A DNA stretch of 55,677 nucleotides, taken from NCBI GenBank assembly GCA_026989655.1, contig JALSIX010000102.1, positions 1-55,677 on the forward strand. The letters run 5' to 3'. Below are positions 26,564 to 35,125 of the stretch, one piece after another (position 1 is the stretch's first letter; every line of letters begins with the position of its first letter). The notes beneath the pieces were generated by a model. It searched no databases and was not told where the DNA came from. It saw only the letters and a list, made by a program, of their open reading frames with translations. Origin of the DNA: Caldilineaceae bacterium. Its GTDB lineage: Bacteria; Chloroflexota; Anaerolineae; Caldilineales; Caldilineaceae. Both the position numbers and the translations under genes were made by a program.

Positions 26564-29341
26564 TCAGTACTGGGGCCTGTCTCCCAGTTTCTCCTTCAGC
26601 GCGGCCTGGGCTGCGGCCAGCCGGGCAATGGGCACCCGGAAGGGGGAGCAGCTCACGTAGTCCAGGCCGATCTGGTGGCAGAACTGGATGGATCTGGGAT
26701 CGCCGCCGTGTTCTCCGCAGATGCCGACCTCCAGATCCTTCCGGGCCTCGCGTCCTCTCTCCGTGGCCCACCGCATCAGGGTGCCCACCCCGTCCCGGTC
26801 GATGGTGGCGAAGGGGTTCTCGGGCAGGATCCCATGTTCCAGGTAGTGGACCAGGAAGCCGGCCTCGGCATCGTCCCGGCTGATGCCGTAGGTGGTCTGG
26901 GTCAGGTCGTTGGTGCCGAAGGAGAAGAACTCCGCCGCCTGGGCGATCTGGTCTGCCGTGAGCGCGGCCCTGGGGATCTCGATCATGGTGCCGAACTTGT
27001 ACTCCACCTGGATCCCCTGTTCGGCCATCACCTCTTTGGCCACGGCCTCCAGGGCCTCCTTCTGGGCCTGGAGCTCGTTCACGTGGCTCACCAGGGGGAT
27101 CATCACCTCGGGGATGACCCGGATCCCTTCCTTGGCCACCTCGCACGCGGCCTCGAAGATGGCTCGGACCTGCATCTGGGTCAGCTCGGGCATGAGGATG
27201 CCCAGCCGCACGCCCCGGGTACCCAGCATGGGGTTCGCCTCCCGGATCCGCTCCACCTGCTGGAGGATCCGCTCCTCCTCCTCGATCTGGCGGAGGAGCT
27301 CGTCCACTTCCTGCAGGGTCTGGGCGTTGAGCAGCCGGATCTTGTGATCCGCCAGGCGCTGGGTCAGCTCCTCGTAGCTGGGCAGGAACTCATGGAGCGG
27401 CGGGTCGATGAGCCGGATGATGACCGGCAGGCCATCCATGACCCGGAAGAGCCCTTTGAAGTCCTCCCGCTGGAAGGGGAGCAGGGCCTCCAGGGCCTCT
27501 CGCCGCTCGGTGGGGTTGTCGGTCATGATCATCTTCTGGACCCAGGGCAGGCGCTCTGGTTCGAAGAACATGTGCTCTGTGCGGGTCAGACCGATGCCCT
27601 CCGCGCCGTAGTCCCGGGCCCGCTGCGCGTCTCGGGGGTAGTCCGCGTTGGCTCGGACGCCCAGGGTGCGGAAGGCATCGGCCCAGGCCAGCAGCTTCAC
27701 CAGCCAGGGGTCCGAGATGTCCGGCACCATGGTCTCCAGCTGGCCCAGGAAGACCTCGCCGGTGGTGCCGTCGATGGAGATCCAGTCTCCCTCCTGGATG
27801 ACCCGATCGTCCACGTGGATGACCCGTTCGGTCAGGTCGATGTCCAGTTCGGCCACCCCCACCACCGCGGGCTTGCCGAACTGGCGGGCCACCAGGGCTG
27901 CGTGGCTGGTCCGCCCACCCCGGCTGGTGAGAATGCCCTGGGCGGCCAACATGCCGTGGACGTCGTCGGGCTTGGTCTCCGGCCGCACCATGATCACCGG
28001 CTTGCCCTCCCGGGCCCACTGCTCGGCCAGGTCCGCGTCCAGGGCCACCACGCCCACGGCCGCGCCCGGGGAGACGTTGAGCCCCTTGGCGATCTGCTGG
28101 GCCTCCTGCTTGGCCGCGAGGGTGAACTGGGGGTGGAGGAAGAAGTCCACCTGTTCCGGCGTCACCCGCAGGACGGCCTCCTCCCGGGTGATGATGCCCT
28201 CCTCGGTCATGTCCACGGCGATGCGGACCGCGGCCTGGGCCGTGCGTTTGCCGTTGCGGGTCTGGAGCATCCAGAGCTTGCGGTGCTCGATGGTGAACTC
28301 CATGTCCTGCATGTCCCGGTAGTGGCGCTCCAGCATCCGGGCGATGCGCTCCAGCTCCTGGTAGGCCTCGGGCATCTCCTCCTGGAGCATGTGGATGGGC
28401 TTGGTCTGCCGGATGCCGGCCACCACGTCCTCGCCCTGGGCGTTGGTCAGGTAGTCCCCTTCCAGGGTCTTCTCGCCGGTGGTGGCGTTGCGGCTCATGG
28501 CCACGCCGGTGGCGCAGTCCTCGCCCATGTTGCCGAAGACCATGGTCTGGATGTTGACCGCGGTGCCCAGGTCGTGGGGGATGCCGGTGGCGTTCCGGTA
28601 GTCGATGGCGCGTTTGCCGTTCCAGGACTTGAAGACGGCCTCGGTGGCCAGGCGGAGCTGTTCGAAGGGATCTTGGGGGAACTCCTCCCCGGTGAAGCGC
28701 CAGATGATCTGCTTGAACTCCTCGGAGATGGCCTGCCAGTCCTCCGGGGTGAGCTCCGCGTCGGTGGCCACTCCTCGCTTCTGGCGGAACCGCTCGATGA
28801 TGTGTTCGAAGGGCTCGTCGGGCACCCCCAGCACCACCGAGCCGAACATCTGGATCAGGCGGCGATAGGAGTCGTAGGCGAAGCGGCGATCCTGGGTCTT
28901 CCGGGCCAGTCCCTGGACCGCGTCGTCGTTCAGGCCCAGGTTCAGGATGGTGTCCATCATCCCGGGCATGGAGAACTTCGCGCCCGAACGACAGGAGACC
29001 AGGAGGGGGTTCTCCAGGTCTCCGAAGCGCTTTCCCGTCTTGGCCTCCAGCCTGTGGAGGGCCTCCAGTTCCTGCTCCCACATGCCGGGCGGGAAGGAGC
29101 CACCGGAGTCCAGGTAGGCGATGCAGGCCTCGGTGGTCACGGTGAAGCCCGGGGGCACGGGGATGCCCAGGCGGGTCATGTCGGCCAGGTTCGCCCCTTT
29201 CCCGCCCAGGAGCCCACGCACCCGGTCCCAGTCGCCGCCCACCCGCTCCTCGGCCTGGTCCAGTTCGTCGAACATGAAGACCCAGCGTTGCCCGGAGGGG
29301 CTCTCCGGGCTGGATTCCCGTGCGATGGTCGGTGCGGTCAT
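26564..29341 (-). CDS. ppdK: Pyruvate, phosphate dikinase
   Basis: A 925-residue enzyme interconverting pyruvate, ATP and phosphate with phosphoenolpyruvate, AMP and pyrophosphate; slightly longer than the usual 875-890. The N-terminal ATP-grasp domain shows GGKGANLADM and RSGAKFSMPGMMDT. The central swivelling domain carries the phosphorylated His in GGRTSHAALVAR. The C-terminal PEP/pyruvate barrel shows GIGLTRTEHMFF, LGTRGVRLGI and SFGTNDLTQTT. ATG 29341 follows CCGGAGGGAACACC. It lies just upstream of the hydrogenase operon on the same strand but with a 380-bp structured gap, so it is probably a separate transcript. Confidence 0.96.
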   Translation of the reverse strand: MTAPTIARESSPESPSGQRWVFMFDELDQAEERVGGDWDRVRGLLGGKGANLADMTRLGIPVPPGFTVTTEACIAYLDSGGSFPPGMWEQELEALHRLEAKTGKRFGDLENPLLVSCRSGAKFSMPGMMDTILNLGLNDDAVQGLARKTQDRRFAYDSYRRLIQMFGSVVLGVPDEPFEHIIERFRQKRGVATDAELTPEDWQAISEEFKQIIWRFTGEEFPQDPFEQLRLATEAVFKSWNGKRAIDYRNATGIPHDLGTAVNIQTMVFGNMGEDCATGVAMSRNATTGEKTLEGDYLTNAQGEDVVAGIRQTKPIHMLQEEMPEAYQELERIARMLERHYRDMQDMEFTIEHRKLWMLQTRNGKRTAQAAVRIAVDMTEEGIITREEAVLRVTPEQVDFFLHPQFTLAAKQEAQQIAKGLNVSPGAAVGVVALDADLAEQWAREGKPVIMVRPETKPDDVHGMLAAQGILTSRGGRTSHAALVARQFGKPAVVGVAELDIDLTERVIHVDDRVIQEGDWISIDGTTGEVFLGQLETMVPDISDPWLVKLLAWADAFRTLGVRANADYPRDAQRARDYGAEGIGLTRTEHMFFEPERLPWVQKMIMTDNPTERREALEALLPFQREDFKGLFRVMDGLPVIIRLIDPPLHEFLPSYEELTQRLADHKIRLLNAQTLQEVDELLRQIEEEERILQQVERIREANPMLGTRGVRLGILMPELTQMQVRAIFEAACEVAKEGIRVIPEVMIPLVSHVNELQAQKEALEAVAKEVMAEQGIQVEYKFGTMIEIPRAALTADQIAQAAEFFSFGTNDLTQTTYGISRDDAEAGFLVHYLEHGILPENPFATIDRDGVGTLMRWATERGREARKDLEVGICGEHGGDPRSIQFCHQIGLDYVSCSPFRVPIARLAAAQAALKEKLGDRPQY

Positions 29342-29538
29342 GGTGTTCCCTCCGGGGACCAAGTGGACCGAACGGGGCACGGGCCCGAGGACCCGTGCGA
29401 AGCAGGGCCCACATGCCATGGGCCTCCGCGGCTCCTCGTCTCAGTATAGGGGGAGGGCGGTGCGGTGGTGCCCGAAAGGCGGAGGGTTCGATGCCTGGCC
29501 GATGGAAGGGCTTCTGCCCTGGTCGACTGGGCAGGGTC

Positions 29539-31614
29539 TCAGGGAGCGTGCCACACCCGCATCTGTTCCCGGCTCTCGGGCAAGGTGAACGGCGGGCTCT
29601 GGGCCCACAGGGAGCCGCCGGGCTGGCTGTAGATCTGCCAGCGGAAGGGCCCTTTCCCGTACAGGTCGGGGTGGACCCACCAGCGTTTGCGGCCGCGCTG
29701 GATCTCTCCTCGCCAGCCCTCCACATCGTGCCACTGGCCCTGGCCGTCCTGCCATTGGACCACGGACCAGGCGCCTTCCAGGGGTGGGGGGGCCAGCAGG
29801 AGAATGCGGGCACCATCGGGAGGGGCGGGAACGGTCTCCCACCAGCCCTGGGCCGGCCCTTCTGGAGGGCGCGCGTCCGGGGTGGAGGGGGCCGCAGGCA
29901 GGGGCGGGGACGTGGCCGGAGGCTCGGCCCTGGGCGGTCTGGGATGGGACGGGCCCTGGGAGGGGCTGGTCGCGCTGGCCCGGCCTTCGGGGGCGGGGTC
30001 GGCCCCGGTGACCTCCACGGTGAGGGTGGCCTGGGCCGAGGCTCCCTGGAGATCGGTGACCGTCAGGCGGACCGTGTACCGGCCGGGCTTCGTGTAGACA
30101 TGGGAAGGGTTGTGGACCCCGGTGACGGTGCCGTCCCCCAGATCCCAGCGAAGCTCCAGCCGATCCCCGTCCGGATCCGAGGAGTTGCTGCCGCTGAACT
30201 GGACCGTCAGAGGGGCCGGGCCCCGGACCGGCGCGGCCTGGGCCACGGCCACCGGTGCCCGGTTCCCCTCCCCCACGTACCGGATGCGGGCCAGGGTCCC
30301 GTATCCGTAGTAGAGGACGTAGAGGGCTCCGTCGGGGCCAAAGGTGAGCTGGACCGCGGTCATGGCCGGCGCGCTGAAGACGTGGCTGAGCACCTGCTCC
30401 TGCCCCTGGGCGTCCCGGCCTTCGAAGGTCAGGAAGTCGATGGTCGCGCTGTTGAAGTCCGCGTAGAAGTAGGTGTTCCGGTAGGACGCCGGGAATCCAT
30501 TTCCCCGGACGAAGTCTCCCCCGATGACCGCGCCCCGTCCGCCATCGTGGGGGTAGGCGTACAGGGCTGGATGGGCGGGTCCTGCCTGGCCCCTGAGCAG
30601 GGGCTGGCATTCCGGGTCCGTGGCGTTGAGCTCCGGGCCGTCGTAGCAGGGCCATCCGTAGTTCCCTCCGGGGACGACCCGGTTGATCTCCTCCCAGCGA
30701 TCTCGGCCCACATCGCCCACCAGGATCTCCCGGGTGCCGGGCCGGAAGGCGAAGCGGAAGGGGTAGCGAAAGCCCAGGGCGTAGACCTTGGAGCGATTGG
30801 CCTGGGGATCGCCGTTGTAGAAGGGGTTGTCCGGGAGGCCCGCGCCGCTGAGGGGGTGGATGCGCAGGATCTTGCCGTTGAGGCTGTCCACGCTCTGGGC
30901 CCGCAGGTTCCCTGCACTGTAGTTGATCCCGTCTCCGCTGCCCACGTAGAGCATGCCGTCGGGCCCGAAGGCGAGCTGGGCCAGGGTATGGCTGTTCCCC
31001 TCGTTGGCCACGCAGTCCTGGACGTAGGAGCCGTCGGGGTTCTGGCAGGAGTAGGGCTTGTGGTTCATCCGGCTGGGATCGCCGATGTGGGCGAAGGTGC
31101 TGTTGGTGCCCAGGATCACCGTCTCGGAGCCGGGTTGGGCCCGGTTCAGGTCGGCCGGATCGGCCCGGAAGCGGCTTACCCGGCTGACCCGGGCTCCTTC
31201 CAACGGGTAGCCCTGGGCCTCGGGGGGCTCGTAGGTGTAGGCCAGGTAGACGTAGGGCACCGCAGGCCAGCCGGGGTGGACCGCGATGCCCATGGCGCCT
31301 CGCTGCACCGCGGTGTTCACATGGTCCCGGATGTCCACGAAGGGCTCGGTCTGGAGCACGCCCTGGTGGACGACCCGGATGCGCCCGGCATGTTCGGCGA
31401 TGAAGATGCGGCCGTCCGGCGCGAACGCGAAGGCCGTGGGGCGGTCCAATCCCTCCACCACGGTCTCCTGGACAAAGCCCCGGGGCAGGTCGATCTCCGG
31501 GGGCGCTGCCTGGAGGGGGAGGGGTCTCGTCTGCAGCCCTGGATGGGAGGGCATCCACAGGATGGCGGCGATCAGGGCCGCCATGGGGAGGCGGGCGATG
31601 AGACGGTGGGCCAT
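29539..31614 (-). CDS. Secreted PQQ-dependent-type sugar dehydrogenase with PKD domain
   Basis: A 691-residue exported protein. A signal peptide covers about residues 1-37. The six-bladed propeller of soluble glucose/sorbosone dehydrogenases follows (about 45-420), recognisable by GLDRPTAFAFAPDGRIFIAE, GFRYPFRFAFRP and VPGGNYGWPCYDG. A PKD domain (about 445-530) contains SSDPDGDRLELRWDLGDG. After a Pro-rich linker, a C-terminal ~100 residues of unknown fold includes aromatic-rich motifs. Members oxidise aldose C1 and pass electrons to a quinone; PKD domains usually mediate extracellular protein or polysaccharide contacts. ATG 31614 follows AGGGAG. Confidence 0.9.
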   Translation of the reverse strand: MAHRLIARLPMAALIAAILWMPSHPGLQTRPLPLQAAPPEIDLPRGFVQETVVEGLDRPTAFAFAPDGRIFIAEHAGRIRVVHQGVLQTEPFVDIRDHVNTAVQRGAMGIAVHPGWPAVPYVYLAYTYEPPEAQGYPLEGARVSRVSRFRADPADLNRAQPGSETVILGTNSTFAHIGDPSRMNHKPYSCQNPDGSYVQDCVANEGNSHTLAQLAFGPDGMLYVGSGDGINYSAGNLRAQSVDSLNGKILRIHPLSGAGLPDNPFYNGDPQANRSKVYALGFRYPFRFAFRPGTREILVGDVGRDRWEEINRVVPGGNYGWPCYDGPELNATDPECQPLLRGQAGPAHPALYAYPHDGGRGAVIGGDFVRGNGFPASYRNTYFYADFNSATIDFLTFEGRDAQGQEQVLSHVFSAPAMTAVQLTFGPDGALYVLYYGYGTLARIRYVGEGNRAPVAVAQAAPVRGPAPLTVQFSGSNSSDPDGDRLELRWDLGDGTVTGVHNPSHVYTKPGRYTVRLTVTDLQGASAQATLTVEVTGADPAPEGRASATSPSQGPSHPRPPRAEPPATSPPLPAAPSTPDARPPEGPAQGWWETVPAPPDGARILLLAPPPLEGAWSVVQWQDGQGQWHDVEGWRGEIQRGRKRWWVHPDLYGKGPFRWQIYSQPGGSLWAQSPPFTLPESREQMRVWHAP

Positions 31615-31771
31615 GGTGGTTTCTCCCTGGGGGTGGGTCGCGGGCGAGAACGTCCGGCACCGAGGAGCGGCCATGGGCCATCCTTGGGCCCCGCACCTGT
31701 GTCGGTGGGCATAGGTCCGGGACGGTCGGCCCGGGGAGGCCGATCCGGCGAGATGTCCGGTGGGCCCGGGG

Positions 31772-32731
31772 TCAGGGGGTCTCCGGGCTCAGGCGGTTCA
31801 GCCCCTCGTCCAGACGACGCTGTCGTGCGGTCCACCAAAGTCCGCCCAGCTCTGCGCAGAGCATGCCGGCCAGGATCAGGAGGGAGCCCACCAGGGCCCG
31901 GCCGCCCAGCCGTTCTCCGATGAGCAGGTAGCTGGCCAGGGCCGCGAACACGGGCTCCAGGCTGAACAGGAGGGCGGTGTGGGTGGCGGTGGTGAACCGT
32001 TGGGCCGCGGACTGGACGAGAAAGGCCAGGGTGGTGGCCAGGAGCCCGGTGAAGACCGCGGCGAAGGCGATCTGGCCGTCCAGGGGGGGCAGTCCTCGGG
32101 GGATCTCGAACACCAGGGCCAGGATCCAGAGGACACCGGCTGCGGTGGCGATCTGGATCGCGGCCAGGCGATAGGCCGACATCCGGCGGGCGTAGCGGCC
32201 GGTCAGCAGGATCTGGGCCGCGAAGGAGGCCGCGCAGAGCAGGACCAGCATATCCCCCCGGTTGACGCTCAGGTCGTCGTTCAGGCTGAGCAGGGCCAGC
32301 CCCACAGTGGCCAGGAAGACGCCCAGCCCCCCGGGGAGGTGGAGGGGTTGCCCCAGGAGGAGGGCAGCCCCCAAGGGCACCAGGACCACGCTGAGGCCGG
32401 TGATGAAGCCGGCCTTGGCCGGTGTGGTGAAGAGGAGGCCGAAGGTCTGGAAGCTGTAGCCCGCGACCAGGGCCAGCCCCACCAGGGCCCCGGCCAGCAG
32501 GTTCCGAGAGGACCGGCCTTTGGGGTGGGGGCCACGATCCCGGGGCAGGCCCGGACGTCGACGCCACAGGAGGATGGGCAGGAAGGCCAGGCTGGCGATG
32601 GTGAAGCGGAGGGCCAGGAAGGCGAAGACGGGCCACTTCTGCACCGCCTCCTGGACCATGACGAAGGTGAACCCCCAGATGAGGGCCACCAGGAGCAGGC
32701 CCATGTCCGCCACCAGCTGACGCCGATCCAT
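31772..32731 (-). CDS. EamA/DMT-family membrane transporter
   Basis: A 319-residue protein with ten hydrophobic segments arranged as two five-helix EamA repeats, the first opening with ALIWGFTFVMVQEA. The family exports metabolites such as amino acids or nucleobases; substrate unknown. A basic loop (about residues 65-85, RRRPGLPRDRGPHPKGR) lies between helices 2 and 3. It follows the chelatase-type gene by 17 bp, so it is probably transcribed with it, and it precedes the sugar dehydrogenase gene by 157 bp. Confidence 0.9.
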   Translation of the reverse strand: MDRRQLVADMGLLLVALIWGFTFVMVQEAVQKWPVFAFLALRFTIASLAFLPILLWRRRPGLPRDRGPHPKGRSSRNLLAGALVGLALVAGYSFQTFGLLFTTPAKAGFITGLSVVLVPLGAALLLGQPLHLPGGLGVFLATVGLALLSLNDDLSVNRGDMLVLLCAASFAAQILLTGRYARRMSAYRLAAIQIATAAGVLWILALVFEIPRGLPPLDGQIAFAAVFTGLLATTLAFLVQSAAQRFTTATHTALLFSLEPVFAALASYLLIGERLGGRALVGSLLILAGMLCAELGGLWWTARQRRLDEGLNRLSPETP

Positions 32732-32748
32732 GTGGTCGGTCCTCCTTG

Positions 32749-33717
32749 TCAGCCTATCGCCCGTTTCACCGTGTTCAGCAGGGCATCCGCGTGCAGGTCG
32801 GGCAGGTTGTAGCAGACACCGCCCATCTGCGCGGCCAGGGCCTGGGCCAGTCCCCGGTCGAAGGCCGTGTGTTCCATGTTGATGACGATGGAGCGGATCT
32901 GGGCCTGGGCGAAGAGCTCGGCCATGCGCATGGCCTCCTCCTGGGCCGGCAGGCCGGTCATGCTCACGTTGCCGGCGCCGTCGGTGAGGAGGATGAGCAG
33001 GGGGCGGAGCTCGGGATCCCGCCGTTTGGCGGCCTCGATGACCTGGTACGCGGTGTACAGGCCGTGGCTCAGGGGGGTCTTCCCGCCCACGGGCAGGTTC
33101 TGCAGGGCCTTCTGGGCCAGGTCCACACTGTTGGTGGGGGGCAGGACCACCCGGGCCCGATCCCGTTGGAAGACCACCAGGCCCACCTGGTCCCGCCGTT
33201 GGTAGGCATCGATGAGGAGGCTCATGATCGCGCCCTTGGTGGCCTCCATGCGCTCGCTGGCGGCCATGGACCAGCTTGCGTCCACCACGAAGAGAATGAG
33301 GTTCCCGGTGCGTCGCACCCGGACCTTCCGCTGCAGGTCGGACAGGCGAAGTTTCAGGGCCAGGTTGTTGTCCCCCTCCTGGACCCGTTGTCGTTGGTAG
33401 GGGGCCGCGGCCCGCAGGGTGGCGTCGAACGCGATGTCGTCGAACCGATCCCGGGCCGGTCGAGCCTTGATGTAGCGCCCGCGTCTGCGCTCGGTGCGGC
33501 TGTAGGAACGTTTCCCGCTCTGCTCGCGGGTGACCCGGTCCAGGGGAGTATCCAGGCGGCGGGTCTCGAAGACCTGGCCGATCTCCACCGGGCGGCTGGG
33601 CCCCTTCTCGTCACCGGGCGATGTACTCCGCTGGGGGGCGGCCTCTGGTTCGGCCAGCCCTCCTTCGCCGCTTTCGGGCGAGGTCTCTACATCCTCGGAG
33701 TCATCGCCCGGGGGGCT
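32749..33717 (-). CDS. chlD: Chelatase D-type subunit, VWA domain part (entered by -1 frameshift)
   Basis: The 322-codon continuation of the ATPase reading frame at 33687-34817, read in the -1 frame from the A8 run. After an acidic, Pro-rich linker of about 40 residues come the conserved CobT/ChlD motif (RLDTPLDRVTREQSGKR), the basic RGRYIKAR segment and a von Willebrand A domain. The metal-binding site shows DASWS, GGKTPLSHG and LLTDGAGN. The VWA part has a possible internal GTG at 33588, but the linker before it is fully open and family-like, so a fused product is favoured. The total fused length would be 689 residues, normal for single-gene Mg/Co-chelatase D proteins. Confidence 0.82.
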   Translation of the reverse strand, partial: SPPGDDSEDVETSPESGEGGLAEPEAAPQRSTSPGDEKGPSRPVEIGQVFETRRLDTPLDRVTREQSGKRSYSRTERRRGRYIKARPARDRFDDIAFDATLRAAAPYQRQRVQEGDNNLALKLRLSDLQRKVRVRRTGNLILFVVDASWSMAASERMEATKGAIMSLLIDAYQRRDQVGLVVFQRDRARVVLPPTNSVDLAQKALQNLPVGGKTPLSHGLYTAYQVIEAAKRRDPELRPLLILLTDGAGNVSMTGLPAQEEAMRMAELFAQAQIRSIVINMEHTAFDRGLAQALAAQMGGVCYNLPDLHADALLNTVKRAIG

Positions 33718-34817
33718 TTTTTTTCCGAGCGGGCGGTGCCGGCCTCCACCTCCTCCAGGGCCTCTTCCTCCTGGAAGGCCTGTTCCGCCTCGGCCCGGGC
33801 CTGGCGCATGTTCGCCTCCAGCTGATCGGGGCTGAGGACCGAGTCCTGGAAGGGCTGTTTCTTCATCCGGTGGGGCAGGGCCAGCTCCGCGGCCAGCAGG
33901 ATGTCCCGGTCGGTGATGTGGGTGCGGCCTTCGAAGGCCGCCTGGGCTCGGGCGGTTTTGAGGATCACGATGTCGGCCCGGTGGCCGTCCACGTGGAAAC
34001 TGGCGGTCAGGGCCGCGATGGTGTAGAGGTCCCGGTCCGTGTAGGTGACCTGGGAATAGCGCTCTCGGGCCTCCAGGATGCGCTGGCCCAGCTCCTGTTC
34101 GGCCTGGGCGAACTCCTGGTAGAAGGCCTCGGGATCCTGCTCGAAGCGGGTGCGTCGTTGGATGATCTCCACCCGCTGGCGGGGATCCAGGATGCCGACC
34201 ACGTCCACCGCATGGGCGAAACGGTCCAGGAGCTGGGGACGGAGGTCCCCCTCCTCCGGGTTCATGGAGCCCACCAACACGAAGCGGGCCGGGTGCTGGA
34301 TGCTGATCCCCTCCCGCTCCACGATGTTGACGCCCATGGCCGCGCTGTCCAGGAGCAGGTCCACCACGTGGTCGTCCAGCAGGTTGACCTCGTCCACGTA
34401 GAGGACACCCCGGTTGGCCGCGGCCAGGATGCCGGGCTCGAAGTGGCGTTCCCCTTTCTGGATGGCCCGCTCGATGTCCAGGGTACCCACCACCCGGTCC
34501 TCGGTCGCGCTGACCGGCAGGTCCACGAAGGGGGTGGGCCGGCTGGCCTCGGGCAGGGGCTCACCGGTCTGCCGGGCGTGGCGGCAGACCGGGCAGAGGC
34601 CGGCGGGGGCGTGGGGTTCGCAGGCGAAGGGGCAGCCGTCTACGGCCTGGATGTCCGGCAGGAGCGCGGCCAGGCCTCGGGCCGCGGTGGACTTGGCCGT
34701 GCCCCGCTCGCCCCGGATCAACACACCGCCGATAAGGGGATGGACGGCGTTCAGGATCAGGGCCCGCTTCATCCGTTCCTGGCCGACGATGGCCGTGAAG
34801 GGATAGGTCACGCGCAT
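33687..34817 (-). CDS. Chelatase ATPase part (ChlI-like AAA+), zero-frame product
   Basis: A 376-residue AAA+ protein in the zero frame, equivalent to the small ATPase subunit of Mg/Co chelatases. Walker A is GERGTAKST, the Cys-containing insertion is CPFACEPHAPAGLCPVCR, Walker B is GVLYVDEVNLLDD, and sensor motifs include GSMNPEEGDLRPQLLDRF. Normal termination leaves it without a VWA domain; -1 slippage at 33717-33724 yields the 689-residue D-type protein. One gene could therefore supply both chelatase subunits. ATG 34817 is chosen at the family N-terminus (MRVTYPFTAIVGQ). No cobN/chlH large subunit is in the window. Confidence 0.88.
   Translation of the reverse strand: MRVTYPFTAIVGQERMKRALILNAVHPLIGGVLIRGERGTAKSTAARGLAALLPDIQAVDGCPFACEPHAPAGLCPVCRHARQTGEPLPEASRPTPFVDLPVSATEDRVVGTLDIERAIQKGERHFEPGILAAANRGVLYVDEVNLLDDHVVDLLLDSAAMGVNIVEREGISIQHPARFVLVGSMNPEEGDLRPQLLDRFAHAVDVVGILDPRQRVEIIQRRTRFEQDPEAFYQEFAQAEQELGQRILEARERYSQVTYTDRDLYTIAALTASFHVDGHRADIVILKTARAQAAFEGRTHITDRDILLAAELALPHRMKKQPFQDSVLSPDQLEANMRQARAEAEQAFQEEEALEEVEAGTARSEKKAPRAMTPRM
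33717..33724 (-). other. A8 slippery site, probable programmed -1 frameshift
   Basis: On the minus strand the zero frame reads TCG GAA AAA AAA GCC and stops at TAG (33687-33689). Slipping back one base on A AAA AAA gives AGC CCC CCG and a frame open through the VWA domain to 32749. GCCC-CCC-GGGC can form a small hairpin directly after the run, and CTCGG/CCGAG can enclose it. A GGAGGTGGAGG stretch lies about 18 bases upstream. Confidence 0.7.
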
Positions 34818-34907
34818 GAGGTCTTTTCCTTGCCAGGTGTCGCGTTCCACATCGGTCCATCTCCGCATCTGGATCGGTCCGTGTCTCCACAGGGGCTTCC
34901 TCCGGCC

Positions 34908-34937
34908 ATTATAAACGACCGCCTCTGGGCGAGGCAA
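34908..34937 (-). promoter_or_regulatory. Promoter of the chelatase-DMT transporter genes
   Basis: On the minus strand TTGCCT (34932-34937), 18 bp, then a perfect TATAAT (34908-34913). Transcription would start near 34901, about 85 nt upstream of the ATPase start. Confidence 0.65.
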
Positions 34938-34971
34938 GGCCAGGCCGGGCCGAAAGCAGGGCGGCCCGGAG

Positions 34972-35001
34972 TTGGCGGTTCCCTGCCCGGTCGGGTAGGA
35001 T
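34972..35001 (+). promoter_or_regulatory. Candidate promoter of the ECF sigma factor operon
   Basis: TTGGCG (34972-34977), 18 bp, TAGGAT (34996-35001) in the divergent 308-bp region shared with the chelatase gene. The match to a housekeeping promoter is moderate. The rest of the region shows no gene. Confidence 0.4.
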
Positions 35002-35125
35002 CCGCCCAGGGGGCCGGGAGGGCACCTCCCGGGCGAAACCTTCCCCCTGGGGACACCGTAGTGATCTGCGAATGCCGGGAGCGCGCGCATCCGGACTGGC
35101 ACCGCCCGCCCGAAAGGTAGAGGCG

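Noticed and set aside
26526-26660. 44-codon plus-strand gene after a perfect Shine-Dalgarno sequence
   Set aside because: Most of it is antisense to the 3' end of ppdK and its composition is not protein-like. The SD-bearing structure is reported as a finding, the frame is not called.
29444-29449. TATACT as the ppdK promoter -10
   Set aside because: There is no -35 hexamer at 16-19 bp and no extended -10, so support is too weak.
33687-33717. Two separate chelatase genes instead of a frameshift
   Set aside because: The VWA frame has no ribosome-binding site or start before a GTG deep inside the conserved part, while the linker upstream of it is open and family-like right up to the A8 run.
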